Of a DNA stretch of 35,705 nucleotides, positions 1 through 8,933 are shown one piece after another. This stretch comes from Pseudobdellovibrionaceae bacterium (lineage in GTDB: Bacteria > Bdellovibrionota_B > Oligoflexia > Oligoflexales > Bog-1112). How positions within the stretch are numbered: the stretch's first letter is position 1; the number at the start of each line of letters is the position of its first letter. A program made the position numbers and the translations under genes. Under the pieces are notes generated by a model, which saw nothing but the letters and a program-made list of their open reading frames with translations, made no database searches and had not been told where the DNA came from. The stretch spans positions 1-35,705 of the forward strand of contig PASJ01000011.1 in the NCBI GenBank assembly GCA_002711925.1, written 5' to 3'.

Positions 1-108
1 CTATTATATTAAATTTATTGACGAAATATTAATTTTCAAATTTTTCATCGGTAAAAATACTAGAAATTTTTGAGGTCTTCTGTGCTAAATTTTTTTAATA
101 ACTATTTG

Positions 109-1290
109 TCAAATCTCTTTATAAAATAATATATACGCATTTCTTTGATTATTTTTAAAAACCTCTTCTTTTTTTATAAGGTTTACTCTACTGTCATTAA
201 GATGATAAAATTTATCTTCATTAAAACTTTTTACAATGGCTGTATAATGGCCGCTTTCTAAAGTTCCTGAATGGAGCACCATACCACTGAAAGTATATAT
301 TTTTTCTTTATTAATACTTTTTAGTTTTATAGTTTCATTAACATCAATAGGATAGTTTGTTTTTCTTGGAATAACGGTCATTCTTAGGGGATCAAAATCT
401 TGCTTGAACCTTGGTAGGATTATGAAGAGGTACCCATCTTGTTTACTTAGCTCTCCTGGTAAAAATAAATACTGTGGTGTGACTTCAACGCTGTCTTTTT
501 CGATTGCATCTCGATATTGGATTGTTCCATTATTATCCGTATATGTTTCTTCTTGACATCTAAGCTCATTTCTTGTTTCAGTTTGACTTAAATTTTTTAG
601 AAGTTCATTTATACTGATGAGTTTATTTTCATCTTCTTCATCTGTTAATAGTCTGAACTCTTCAGAAAGTTCGTAAGATCCCGTTTTTTCGAAAACCATA
701 TAGTTATTTAAATAACATCTTGTTATGGTTCTTTTCAGACCGGATAGTATTGCGTCACCAAAATAAAATTTAGGTGTATATAATCTCTTACTATATTTCC
801 CAAATTTTTTATGTGAGAAAATATTTTGTTTTTTTACATCCTCCAGACTTAAGTTGTTTTCTTCTCTTAATCTACCTATAAGATACGACATAAAGTTTGC
901 TGCATCGTCTTGAGATCTTGCCAGGAATAACTCGCCTTCATTCCCTAAGCTATCCCAGATGTGGGAAATAAGATCTTCTGGGTTATAAGGATCTTTTGAT
1001 TCCAGGTTATAATAACCTTTAAATAATCTAGATAACTTTTTTGTCGTTTCTCCTGAAAACTCGGTTTCTTCATAGTTTAGAAAAAAATCTATAAATCCAT
1101 CCATATGAAGAAAATTTTGTAAAATTGAGTTTATGTAACAAGAGTTACCACAGTTAACCAAACCTCTGAAAACTTCTTTCTTTTCGATTGGAAAAGCTTG
1201 GTCTATTTTTTTTTCTTTTAAAGATTTCTTACTTTGACATGATAAGGTGACGTATAAGACAAGCAAGGTGTAAAACAAGATGAATTTCAT
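109..1290 (-). CDS. Exported ubiquitin-specific protease-like (USP, peptidase C19) protein
   Basis: The 393-residue protein has a hydrophobic N-terminal export signal ending at C18 (TLSC, an imperfect lipobox). A complete USP fold follows. The Cys box GLVNCGNSCYINS carries N46 (oxyanion) and nucleophile C51. The His box HSGTLESGHYTAIV carries H348, followed by LNDS with D366. These are the catalytic residues of eukaryotic deubiquitinases that cleave ubiquitin isopeptide bonds. Bacteria generally lack ubiquitin, so the expected substrate is in a eukaryotic host or prey; that is inference. The start is the ATG at 1290, preceded by a GGGAAAA ribosome site. It lies 78 bases downstream of the suf-cluster regulator on the same strand but has no obvious functional link to it. 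Family assignment is confident; lipoprotein versus freely secreted form, and ubiquitin versus ubiquitin-like specificity, are open. Confidence 0.9.
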   Translation of the reverse strand: MKFILFYTLLVLYVTLSCQSKKSLKEKKIDQAFPIEKKEVFRGLVNCGNSCYINSILQNFLHMDGFIDFFLNYEETEFSGETTKKLSRLFKGYYNLESKDPYNPEDLISHIWDSLGNEGELFLARSQDDAANFMSYLIGRLREENNLSLEDVKKQNIFSHKKFGKYSKRLYTPKFYFGDAILSGLKRTITRCYLNNYMVFEKTGSYELSEEFRLLTDEEDENKLISINELLKNLSQTETRNELRCQEETYTDNNGTIQYRDAIEKDSVEVTPQYLFLPGELSKQDGYLFIILPRFKQDFDPLRMTVIPRKTNYPIDVNETIKLKSINKEKIYTFSGMVLHSGTLESGHYTAIVKSFNEDKFYHLNDSRVNLIKKEEVFKNNQRNAYILFYKEI

Positions 1291-1368
1291 AGTTTTCCCT
1301 ATGTTTGATTAAAATAATTATTTGACTTATTAAAGTATATTAAAAAAAAGATAAGAGGAGAACAAGAA

Positions 1369-1851
1369 TTATTGAAAGTAATCTTTGGTGCTTTGACAAC
1401 GCGCTGTATGTGTGTTGTTATTTGTTTTTTTTATTTTAAGCTTTGTTTTCTTGTCTATATTGTTTATCTGATCAAGAGTTATTTGACTAAGTTCTTTTTT
1501 AATTTTGGAGTAAATTATTTTCCAAGCTGCTTGGGCAGAGCAGGATGGATCTTGAGTACAATTAGAGTTTTCAAGACATTGAACAGGGTATAAGTGTTTT
1601 TCTACTGCTGTAAATATTTGCCAGATATTAATTTTTTTTTCATAGTTTTGTAGTAAAAGTCCTCCTTTAGGACCTTGACTCGTCTTTATAAGAGATGATT
1701 TTTTTAGCAAAGGTATAATTTGATCCATATACTCTATTGGAATACCCTCTGCCTTTGAAAGAGCAGCTCTTTGAACAGGAGATGTCTTTGTTTGTTTTTC
1801 AAGGTGGAGAAGAATTTTTAATGCATAGCGACTTTTTGCAGTTAAGTTCAT
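1369..1851 (-). CDS. Rrf2/IscR-type Fe-S-responsive transcriptional regulator
   Basis: This small winged-helix regulator starts MNLTAKSRYALKILLHL, the usual Rrf2-family N-terminus, followed by the helix-turn-helix (PIEYMDQIIPLLKKSSLI) and the wing GPKGG. Three cysteines in C-x5-C-x5-C spacing match the [2Fe-2S] ligands of IscR. An in-frame TTG at 1863 overlaps the nfu stop, but the ATG at 1851 with an upstream GAGAAAA fits the family start better, giving 160 residues. It is the last gene of the suf cluster and probably senses Fe-S status and represses the suf promoter, as IscR and SufR do. The C-terminal tail after the cysteine cluster is lysine-rich and poorly conserved. The binding site was not identified. 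Confidence 0.9.
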   Translation of the reverse strand: MNLTAKSRYALKILLHLEKQTKTSPVQRAALSKAEGIPIEYMDQIIPLLKKSSLIKTSQGPKGGLLLQNYEKKINIWQIFTAVEKHLYPVQCLENSNCTQDPSCSAQAAWKIIYSKIKKELSQITLDQINNIDKKTKLKIKKTNNNTHTARCQSTKDYFQ

Positions 1852-1859
1852 TATTTTTC

Positions 1860-2408
1860 TCAAACAACAGCAACTTGGATGTTTTCGTTATAGCGGTCTT
1901 GGAGAATAGATTGAAGAGCGTCTAAGGTTCCTGTCATAGAGCTCGGGCAGTCACCGCAGGCTCCCATATAGCTTATTGTTAGAATGTTTTTTTCAAGTTC
2001 AATCAATTCAATGTCTCCCCCGTCCATTTGAAGACTTGGCCTTATTGTTTCACTTATTATATTATCAATTTCTTGTAGCTCTGGTGTAAGGGGCTTTTTT
2101 TCTCGATCTTCTGCAATAAAATCTTGGAAGAAAATATCGTGATTTAAAATATGATTATCAAGAATATCTTGTACAATTTGATCAATATTTTTCCAGTCTT
2201 CTTGTGGATTTTTTGTGACTGTCAGTATATTTTCAAATAGGTGAACTTGCTTGATCTCTTTTGAAATCATCAGAGCATAGGCTAAAGGAATATGTTCGCA
2301 CTCTTCCGCACTTTGGTAAGTAACTTTCCCCTCAGCTTTTATTTCTTCGCTGAGAGCATATTTTCTTGCGTTTGGGTTAGGTGTTCCCTGCATACGAATC
2401 TGTAGCAT
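1860..2408 (-). CDS. nfu: Nfu-type Fe-S carrier protein (Nfu N-terminal plus NifU C-terminal domain)
   Basis: The 182-residue protein has an Nfu N-terminal domain (MQGTPNPNARKY near the start) and a C-terminal NifU-like domain with GACGDCPSS, giving the cluster-binding pair C151/C154. The architecture is that of NFU1-type proteins, which receive an Fe-S cluster from the assembly scaffold and pass it to client enzymes in the cytoplasm. It lies 12 bases downstream of sufU and its TGA overlaps the alternative TTG of the next gene, so it belongs to the suf operon. It is intact and of normal length. Confidence 0.92.
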   Translation of the reverse strand: MLQIRMQGTPNPNARKYALSEEIKAEGKVTYQSAEECEHIPLAYALMISKEIKQVHLFENILTVTKNPQEDWKNIDQIVQDILDNHILNHDIFFQDFIAEDREKKPLTPELQEIDNIISETIRPSLQMDGGDIELIELEKNILTISYMGACGDCPSSMTGTLDALQSILQDRYNENIQVAVV

Positions 2409-2420
2409 ATTCTCTTATCC

Positions 2421-2876
2421 TTATTCTTCCGTACTTACTTTTTGGTCTGAGCTTAAAGCTCCTATTAAAGCGTGCCAACACAAACTTGCACATTTGATGC
2501 GACTTGGATATTTGCTGACGCCAGAAAAAATTTTGAGTTTTCCAATTTTTTCTAATTGAAGATCCTTGTTGTTAGGATCTTTAAGCATATTTAAAAAAAT
2601 ATCTGACAGCTCTTTTACGTCTCTTATCGATTTCCCTTTTATTATATCAGTCATCAAAGATGCTGAAGCCTTAGAGATTGCGCAACCTTCCCCATTGAAG
2701 CTGATATCTGAGATGGTCTTATTCTTACATACATTCAGGTAAACCCAAAGATGATCACCGCAAAGAGGATTATAGCCTTCTGAAAAATGACTTGCCGGGC
2801 ATAATTTCTTAAAGTTTTTTGGGTTCCTGTTGTGATCAAGGATAACTTGTTGATAAAGTGCTATTTGGTTATTCAT
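2421..2876 (-). CDS. sufU: SufU-type Fe-S assembly scaffold / sulfur-transfer protein
   Basis: The 151-residue IscU/SufU-fold protein has conserved PLCGD (C39, D41), GCAIS (C65) and KCASLCW (C129). The extra segment between the second and third conserved cysteines, compared with IscU, is the mark of SufU. In Gram-positive bacteria SufU binds zinc and accepts persulfide from SufS for SufBCD; here the same role is expected. The gene starts 8 bases after sufD and is followed closely by nfu. Unusually, sufS, normally found between sufD and sufU, is absent. Confidence 0.92.
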   Translation of the reverse strand: MNNQIALYQQVILDHNRNPKNFKKLCPASHFSEGYNPLCGDHLWVYLNVCKNKTISDISFNGEGCAISKASASLMTDIIKGKSIRDVKELSDIFLNMLKDPNNKDLQLEKIGKLKIFSGVSKYPSRIKCASLCWHALIGALSSDQKVSTEE

Positions 2877-2884
2877 AAATTCCT

Positions 2885-4111
2885 TTACTTTTGATCTGTA
2901 AAAAACTGACTTATGGTATTGCGTATAATACCCTTACATCTGTGTTTTTCTAAGAGTTCACAAGCAAATGCTAAAGAGAGTATTTTTTCTGCATCTTGTT
3001 TTCTAAGACCCCGGGTTTGTAAATAGGTGAGTTCTTCCTCTCTTATTTGGCTTACTGTTGCTCCGTGATGACATTTTACATCATCATGATCAATTCTAAG
3101 GTTTGGTTCGCTTGAAACCTGAGCTGTATCACTCAAAAGTAGGTTCTTGTTGAGAAGGTTAGCATCTGTGAGGCTAGCATCTTGATAAACTTTTATGTTG
3201 CCAACAAAAGAAATATTAGATCGCCCCTTAGCAAGACCTTTGCACAGTTGATGACTGTTAGTCTTTTTAGCTTTATGGTATATATTGCTGATGATTTGCA
3301 AATTCTCTTCATCTTTGGCGAGAAAGAGGCCATCAAGCTCTGCAGATGAGTGTTCTCCTTTATGAAAAACCTTACTTTCTTGTCTATTGTATTTCCCGCC
3401 TGTAATCAGATTGAGGCCAGATAAGCTTGCACCTTTTTCTAGGAAAAAGTGATTTGTTGTTACTGAAAATCTATTATTTTTTATTAAGTTTATTGTCTGA
3501 AAGCTACAAGAAGAGTCTTTTTCAAGATAAAAATTTCCATGATGGTTGATTAGTTTTTTGTTTTGAATTGTTTTTTCATTTTCAACTAAAACTTCCTTGA
3601 TACTAACCTGGGAGTTTTTTCCTACAAAAAAGTTATATCGCGTGATGTGGGCTGTAGCTTTGTTTTTGCTACCAAAGTTTTGGTTAATGATCACCAAAGG
3701 CTCTGGTATACATGTTCCTTCTTTTATATGAATTTCGTAAGCTTTTTGACAATAAGTTTGATTCATAAGATCTGCCAGAGTAACTTGAGTCTGAAAATAA
3801 TGTCTTTCTTTTTCAAGTAAATGAAATTTTTCTTTTTCTTCTACAATTTCTATCTGGTCTTTAAATTCACCTAATTGACATAGGGTTAATACGCCATTAG
3901 TAAAAACTATTTTTATTTGATTTTCTTTTTCATAGTCGTCATCGTGTGTATTTTCTATTTCTCTTTCAGGTGGATAAAATTTTTCACTTGATAGGAATCT
4001 TAAGTTTTTGGTCTTCCAAGAGCGTAGTTCTTCTTCTCCAATGCTTTCAAATAAAAAATCGGAATGCTTTGGGGTAAAATTGTAAAAAGATTTTTTGATA
4101 TCTTCTAGCAT
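2885..4111 (-). CDS. sufD: Fe-S cluster assembly protein SufD
   Basis: The 408-residue beta-helix protein of the SufBD family ends with the family signature CHHGATVSQIREEELTYLQ. H349, immediately before GAT, corresponds to the SufD histidine (H360 in E. coli) that faces the SufB cysteine at the cluster-assembly interface. The N-terminal part is poorly conserved, as is usual. It forms the SufBC2D complex with the two preceding genes, only 5 bases after sufC. Length is normal and there is no sign of damage. Confidence 0.95.
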   Translation of the reverse strand: MLEDIKKSFYNFTPKHSDFLFESIGEEELRSWKTKNLRFLSSEKFYPPEREIENTHDDDYEKENQIKIVFTNGVLTLCQLGEFKDQIEIVEEKEKFHLLEKERHYFQTQVTLADLMNQTYCQKAYEIHIKEGTCIPEPLVIINQNFGSKNKATAHITRYNFFVGKNSQVSIKEVLVENEKTIQNKKLINHHGNFYLEKDSSCSFQTINLIKNNRFSVTTNHFFLEKGASLSGLNLITGGKYNRQESKVFHKGEHSSAELDGLFLAKDEENLQIISNIYHKAKKTNSHQLCKGLAKGRSNISFVGNIKVYQDASLTDANLLNKNLLLSDTAQVSSEPNLRIDHDDVKCHHGATVSQIREEELTYLQTRGLRKQDAEKILSLAFACELLEKHRCKGIIRNTISQFFTDQK

Positions 4112-4116
4112 TGTTT

Positions 4117-4881
4117 TTAAGACCCTTTTGCTGTCAAGAATTTTTCATAACCAGATTTTTCCACCTCTAGTGCTAGTTCTTTTTGACCCGAGTGAATTAT
4201 CTTTCCATCTATCATGATGTGAACATGATCAGGTTTAATATAGTTTAAAATCCTTTGATAATGAGTAATAAGAACAATAGCATTTTCTTCACTTTTTAAT
4301 CTATTTATACCTTCAGCAACCTTTTTAAGGGCGTCAACGTCAAGGCCTGAGTCTGTTTCATCTAGAAAAGAAAGTCTTGGAGATAGTACTGCCATTTGTA
4401 AAATTTCATTTCTTTTTTTCTCGCCACCGGAAAATCCGACATTGACCTGTCTGGCTAGAGTTTCTTCATCCATGTCTAAAAGTCTAATTTTTTCTTTCAC
4501 AAATTCATCAAAATCTAAAGCATCGAGCTCTTCTCCACCTTGATGCTTTGTTACAGAGTTAAATGTTGCTCTTAGAAACTCAAAGTTGCTGACCCCTGGC
4601 ACTTCAATTGGGTATTGAAAACCAAGGAAAATTCCTTCTCGAGACCTTTCATCGGGGGCAAGTTCAAGGATATTTTTTTTCTTAAAGTTTATATCATATT
4701 CAACAGAGCCATTTGTAACTTCATAGTCGGGGTGCCCTGCTATAACTTTTGAAAGGGTGCTTTTTCCAGAGCCATTTGGTCCCATTATAGCGTGGACCTC
4801 TCCCGGTTGTATGTCTAGGTCAATCCCTTTCAATATTGCTGTGTTATCAATTTTTGCTTCTAAAGATTTAATACTTAACAT
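4117..4881 (-). CDS. sufC: Fe-S assembly ATPase SufC
   Basis: The 254-residue ABC-type ATPase has Walker [10 protein letters not shown] (34-42), signature [11 protein letters not shown], Walker [13 protein letters not shown] and switch histidine LITH. SufC lacks membrane partners. It binds SufB and SufD, and ATP hydrolysis opens the SufB-SufD interface for cluster building. A purine-rich AAGGAAG lies upstream of the ATG at 4881. It sits between sufB and sufD in the order usual for suf operons. Confidence 0.96.
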   Translation of the reverse strand: MLSIKSLEAKIDNTAILKGIDLDIQPGEVHAIMGPNGSGKSTLSKVIAGHPDYEVTNGSVEYDINFKKKNILELAPDERSREGIFLGFQYPIEVPGVSNFEFLRATFNSVTKHQGGEELDALDFDEFVKEKIRLLDMDEETLARQVNVGFSGGEKKRNEILQMAVLSPRLSFLDETDSGLDVDALKKVAEGINRLKSEENAIVLITHYQRILNYIKPDHVHIMIDGKIIHSGQKELALEVEKSGYEKFLTAKGS

Positions 4882-4930
4882 GATGCAGAACGCTTCCTTA
4901 ACTTAATTATTACATGTAAAATAAATGTTA

Positions 4931-6418
4931 CTAACCGACACTGTTTTCTAACTTCATTTCCAGAAGCTTTACAGCTTCAACAGAGAACTCAAGTGGCAAT
5001 TGATTGAAAACCTCTTGGCAAAAGCCACTTAAAAGTAAGCTAATGGCTTGCTCTTCATCAATACCTCTTGCTTTAAAATAAAATATTTCATCAGCACTGA
5101 TTTTTGATGTTGAAGCTTCATGTTCTACAATAGCAGTTGGGTTTCTTGCTTCAATTTTGGGGTAAGTGTTGGCCTTTGCCTTCCCTCCCACGAGCATAGA
5201 ATCACAAACAGTATAGTTTCTAGCATCTTGGGCTTCTTGAGAAACTTTTACTTGTCCTCTGTAGGAGTTTTTCGACTCATCAGCACTGATACCTTTTGAC
5301 ACAATTCGGCTTGTTGTTCTTTTACCAAGGTGAATCATTTTGGTGCCCGTGTCAGCTTGCATTTTATTATTTGTTAAAGCAACTGAGTAGAACTCACCGA
5401 TAGAGTCGTCACCTTTTAAAATCACGCTTGGATATTTCCAAGTGATTGCTGAGCCTGCTTCAACTTGTGTCCACGAGATTTTTGAACGTGGTCCTTGACA
5501 AATACCTCTTTTGGTTACGAAATTATAAATACCCCCATTACCTTTTTCATCACCAGCATACCAATTTTGCACCGTTGAATATTTTATATCTGCTTTCTCT
5601 AAGGCAATGAGTTCAACGACAGCAGCATGGAGTTGGTTTTCATCACGCATAGGTGCTGTGCAGCCTTCCAAGTAACTCACCTTACTTGCCTCGTCAGCGA
5701 TAATGAGGGTTCTTTCAAATTGACCTGTTTCTTTTGCGTTGATGCGAAAATAAGTGGATAAATCCATAGGGCAGTGCACCCCTTTTGGGATATATACAAA
5801 CGAGCCATCACTAAAAACGGCTGAGTTTAAAGCAGCATAGAAATTATCTTTGTACGGTACAACTGAACCTAAATATTTTTTTACGATGTCTGGATACTTT
5901 TTTACAGCTTCTGAAAAAGGGCAAAAGATAACACCGTATTTTTCTAATTCTTTTTTATGAGTTGTTCCCACTGAAACACTGTCAAAAACCGCATCAACAG
6001 CAACACCGGCCAATCTTTTTTGCTCAGACAAAGGAATTCCAAGACGTTCAAATGTCCTTAAGATTTCACCGTCTACTTCATCTAAGCTTTTCGGTGCGTT
6101 TTTAGTACTTTTTGGTGCAGAAAAGTAGCTGAGATTTTGAAAATCAATTTTTTGATAATCAAGGTCAGCCCACTGTGGTTCAAATTGTTTTTTCCAGTAT
6201 TTGTATGCCTTTAAGCGGAAGTTGAGCAAAAACTCTGGCTCTTCTTTGCGTTTTGAAATCTGTTTGATGACATCTTCTGACAGGCCTTTTGCAAACGTGT
6301 CACTTTCCACTGAAGTCACAAACCCTTGCTTGTACTGTTGCATTTTTAAATAGTCCGATGGACTCTCATTAATAGCTTGTGAGTCTTCATTTCTGAAGGA
6401 GTTTTTATCGCCACTCAT
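4931..6418 (-). CDS. sufB: Fe-S cluster assembly protein SufB
   Basis: The protein is 495 residues, the same length as E. coli SufB. The C-terminal core [10 protein letters not shown] places C405 exactly at the position of the E. coli cysteine needed for cluster assembly, followed by [10 protein letters not shown] and the family ending LPLEFSVEA. SufB receives sulfur and holds the nascent cluster in the SufBC2D scaffold. It is the first gene of the leftward suf operon. The promoter should lie in 6419-6660, shared with the divergent A-type-carrier-like gene. No strong Shine-Dalgarno sequence is visible before the ATG at 6418. Confidence 0.97.
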   Translation of the reverse strand: MSGDKNSFRNEDSQAINESPSDYLKMQQYKQGFVTSVESDTFAKGLSEDVIKQISKRKEEPEFLLNFRLKAYKYWKKQFEPQWADLDYQKIDFQNLSYFSAPKSTKNAPKSLDEVDGEILRTFERLGIPLSEQKRLAGVAVDAVFDSVSVGTTHKKELEKYGVIFCPFSEAVKKYPDIVKKYLGSVVPYKDNFYAALNSAVFSDGSFVYIPKGVHCPMDLSTYFRINAKETGQFERTLIIADEASKVSYLEGCTAPMRDENQLHAAVVELIALEKADIKYSTVQNWYAGDEKGNGGIYNFVTKRGICQGPRSKISWTQVEAGSAITWKYPSVILKGDDSIGEFYSVALTNNKMQADTGTKMIHLGKRTTSRIVSKGISADESKNSYRGQVKVSQEAQDARNYTVCDSMLVGGKAKANTYPKIEARNPTAIVEHEASTSKISADEIFYFKARGIDEEQAISLLLSGFCQEVFNQLPLEFSVEAVKLLEMKLENSVG

Positions 6419-6668
6419 TATTGATTACTTTCTTATATTCAAAGTCTAAAGATTTTGGAATCAACTTTACTTTTTTGCTTTATCAGATGTCTTCCAGCCA
6501 TTAATGTTTACCAGTTTAATAAAGTTTATTCTAGAGAGGATCGTGATTTTTATGGTATTATAGCCCCAAGTGTTAAATTTATCATATATTTCAGATCTTT
6601 ATGATTTTTGTAATTTATGCTGCAAATATTTGGCAGTATTCTTAAATACCAGGAGGGTCCTATTTTAC

Positions 6669-7079
6669 ATGGAAAACTCAAAAGATAAAAGAAACGATAC
6701 GTTTGATCTAGTTAGTTTATCAGCTGTGGCGGAAAAAAAAGCTATATTTTTAAATGAAGAAACACCTGCATACAAAGATAAGTTTCTAAGACTGTATATT
6801 GAAGGCAAAGGTTGTGATGGTTTCATTTATGGAGTGACATTTGATAAAAAAGCTGATGATGATCTTTGTTTTCCATTCAAGCAAAGTTCGAAGTTATTAC
6901 TTCTAGTTGACTCAAAAACTTTTGAATTTGTTAAAGGCTCAATAATTGATTGGGTTGATGATGATAGAGGGCAAGGTTTTCTTGTTGAGAATCCGAGGCA
7001 CAAAAGATTCAAGGGGAAATTCTATATGAGACCCTTTTGGCGTAAGCAATTTAATGGGGAGAAAGAAAAAAACATTTAA
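6669..7079 (+). CDS. IscA/SufA/ErpA-like A-type carrier homologue lacking the C-terminal CxC
   Basis: From the ATG at 6669, preceded by AGGAGG at 6651-6656, this encodes 136 residues. An upstream in-frame ATG at 6570 lacks a ribosome site and would add a non-family extension. The core aligns with the HesB/IscA fold: LRLYIEGKGCDGFIYG carries the first conserved cysteine (C49), followed by a VDSKTFEFVKGSIIDWV region matching the VDxxSLxxLxGxxIDFV segment. The usual C-terminal CGC/CxC ligands are missing; that region reads NPRHKRFKGKFYMRPFW. It is transcribed divergently from sufB, so a role in Fe-S metabolism is likely, but normal A-type cluster binding is doubtful. Confidence 0.78.
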   Translation: MENSKDKRNDTFDLVSLSAVAEKKAIFLNEETPAYKDKFLRLYIEGKGCDGFIYGVTFDKKADDDLCFPFKQSSKLLLLVDSKTFEFVKGSIIDWVDDDRGQGFLVENPRHKRFKGKFYMRPFWRKQFNGEKEKNI

Positions 7080-7090
7080 AATCAATTGTT

Positions 7091-7167
7091 TGGTCGGGGT
7101 GACTGGACTCGAACCAGCGACCTCACGCCCCCCAGACGTACGCGCTACCAGACTGCGCTACACCCCG
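7091..7167 (-). tRNA. tRNA-Pro (anticodon GGG)
   Basis: The 77-nt tRNA folds with acceptor arms CGGGGTG/CACCCCG, D-arm GCGC/GCGC, anticodon loop CTGGGGG (anticodon GGG), T-arm GCTGG/CCAGT with TTCGAGT, and an encoded CCA tail. GGG reads CCC and CCU proline codons. The anticodon stem contains two G-U pairs. Confidence 0.95.
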
Positions 7168-7282
7168 CAATGACTTACAAACGGTTTGTGTCTAACAAAT
7201 AAAGGTTTATTAGTCAACAAAGTGGTTAGTTTTTGCCTATTGCTGCATTTTATCGCTCACAGTTATAATTAAGCTACTTTAG

Positions 7283-7492
7283 ATAAATAAAGAGGTAATT
7301 ATACTTTTAAGCTTTACAGCTATAGTCAGAGCAAAAAGAACACAGAAGAAGATTATTTTTTTCTTCTTAGTTTTTAAAACGCACTTTCTTTTTGCGTGGC
7401 AAAATCCCTTTTTTCTTCCAGAAAAAGAAAAACAAAGTATATTTGTCAATAATCAGATTAAGTTTTGGAAGTCTATTTTTTTTAAGTATCCT
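7283..7492 (+). other. In-frame upstream extension of the transglycosylase gene, encoding its signal peptide, without ATG/GTG/TTG
   Basis: Reading the transglycosylase frame upstream from the ATG at 7493, no stop occurs until the TAG at 7280. The translation contains a basic stretch, the hydrophobic segment KKIIFFFLVFKTHFLFA and then QNPFFLPEKEKQ, a typical signal peptide and periplasmic start. No standard start codon occurs in this stretch. A ribosome-site-like AAAGAGG at 7289-7295 precedes ATT (7298) and ATA (7301). Translation may start at one of these, or a base may have been lost. Confidence 0.65.
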
Positions 7493-8545
7493 ATGACCAC
7501 AACTTTAATTCATGATATTGACGATCAAAGTCTTGTTCTTGGCATTGTTGATTTTAGACAAATGGCTCGTGATAAAGCGTGGAAGAAACTTCCTGATTTA
7601 CAAGGAAGAAGAAAAATCATATTTGAAACATTAAAAGTTTATGACAAAGCTCTTTTGGGTACCTCTAGTAGTAGAAGAAAAGAAGGTGTTCATAAGTCTT
7701 TAGAAAATAAAATTTACAGTCTCTATTCAAAAAAAACAAAGAGTTTGTCTCGTCTTTTATCAGGTAAAGTAATGCTCCATAGCCAACAAGGCTTAGCAGA
7801 TGAGTTTTTAGCGGCGTCAAAAAGAGCACAAAAATATTTAAACTACATGGAAAAAGTATTTACTATTTATAATTTACCAAAAGAGTTGACTTGTATTCCT
7901 TTTGTTGAATCTATGTTTAACAATAAATCGCAATCTAAAGTCGGTGCATCTGGTCTGTGGCAGTTTATGAAAGTAACAGCTAAGCATTATATGATCGTAA
8001 ATGATTTAGTTGATGAAAGAAATTCTCCTTTTAAATCGACTTGGGCTGCAGCTAAGCTGTTAGAAGAAAACTGGAAAAAACTTGGATCATGGCCACTTGC
8101 TGTCACTTCCTATAACCATGGCCTAACAGGTATATATTTTGCACAAAAATCCTTAAAGAGTAAATCGCTAGAAAAGATTATAAAAACCTATAAGAACGAT
8201 GGTTTCAGATATGCAAGTAAAAATTACTTTTCAGAAGTTAAAGCAGCAAGTGAAGTTTATGAGCTGCTAATGAAAACAAAGCTTCATAAGATAAAGACAA
8301 AAAAGTATTTGCCTTTATCGATCATCTTGAATAAACCGTCTAGTCTTGAAGAAATACTTAGTGTCTTACCAATCTCAGAAGAGGTATTTAAAGAGTATAA
8401 CCCTGACATACTTCCTTCTACTTTTTCTAAGAATCGTTCAAAGAGTTTTCCTATCAATTTTGAGATTTTTTATCCCCTCAAATTAAGAAAAGAAATTATT
8501 AAAGCACAAAACTCTACTTTCACTCTAAGAAAAACGAATTTTTAA
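7493..8545 (+). CDS. MltD-like membrane-associated lytic murein transglycosylase (SLT domain)
   Basis: The SLT lysozyme-like domain lies at about 115-240, with catalytic E139 in IPFVESMF, GASGLWQFM (151-159) and SYNHG. Such enzymes cleave peptidoglycan between MurNAc and GlcNAc with formation of 1,6-anhydro-MurNAc, acting in the periplasm. The sequence before the domain matches the MltD/Slt family N-terminus. No LysM repeats follow; the C-terminal ~100 residues are basic. The ATG at 7493 is probably internal, because the frame stays open upstream and encodes a signal peptide (separate entry). The stop overlaps the end of the convergent membrane-protein gene by 4 bases. Confidence 0.88.
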   Translation: MTTTLIHDIDDQSLVLGIVDFRQMARDKAWKKLPDLQGRRKIIFETLKVYDKALLGTSSSRRKEGVHKSLENKIYSLYSKKTKSLSRLLSGKVMLHSQQGLADEFLAASKRAQKYLNYMEKVFTIYNLPKELTCIPFVESMFNNKSQSKVGASGLWQFMKVTAKHYMIVNDLVDERNSPFKSTWAAAKLLEENWKKLGSWPLAVTSYNHGLTGIYFAQKSLKSKSLEKIIKTYKNDGFRYASKNYFSEVKAASEVYELLMKTKLHKIKTKKYLPLSIILNKPSSLEEILSVLPISEEVFKEYNPDILPSTFSKNRSKSFPINFEIFYPLKLRKEIIKAQNSTFTLRKTNF

Positions 8546-8922
8546 AAATTGCTTTTTTTGTTTTTTAAAAAAAATATCCAACTTGTAAAAAATAATAAAG
8601 AAAAAATCAGAGCTGTTACAAGGTCAACAAAATCTTGATTAATACTGATTGAAAACCAAGACATAAGGTAAGTTATATAGCTTGAGGGTAAATTTATTTC
8701 ACCAAGAACACCTTTAATATACCAATGAATATCTGTAAGGAAGCAATATCCCCAACCATAAAAATACCCGAGGATCAACCAGGAAAAAGCTGTTATATTT
8801 ATTAGGATAAAGTGATACTGACGCATGTTTTTTTTTGTTAAAGCTACTAAATTAAATGTTATTACAAAAAGGTGTAACACATCCAAGAAAATGTTAAGAG
8901 CAGTATAAAAAATTTCTTGCAT
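8542..8922 (-). CDS. DUF2784-family small membrane protein
   Basis: The 126-residue protein has about four hydrophobic segments. The arrangement DVLHLFVITFNL ... SWLILGYFYGWGYCFLTDIHW ... LPSSYITYL resembles DUF2784 proteins, whose signature is a His in the first helix and a GxGYCPLTDxxW motif; here the P is F. The function of the family is unknown. The gene lies just upstream of the C10 protease gene on the same strand and converges on the transglycosylase gene. It is probably an inner-membrane protein. Confidence 0.65.
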   Translation of the reverse strand: MQEIFYTALNIFLDVLHLFVITFNLVALTKKNMRQYHFILINITAFSWLILGYFYGWGYCFLTDIHWYIKGVLGEINLPSSYITYLMSWFSISINQDFVDLVTALIFSLLFFTSWIFFLKNKKSNF

Positions 8923-8933
8923 CTTTAAACTCG

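Noticed and set aside
1372-1593. Plus-strand ORF over the Rrf2 gene
   Set aside because: It is the antisense shadow of the regulator, whose protein has a clear family match.
6419-6660. IscR/Rrf2 operator in the suf promoter region
   Set aside because: No convincing palindrome matching IscR type 1 or type 2 sites was found by eye, only 5-base inverted repeats.
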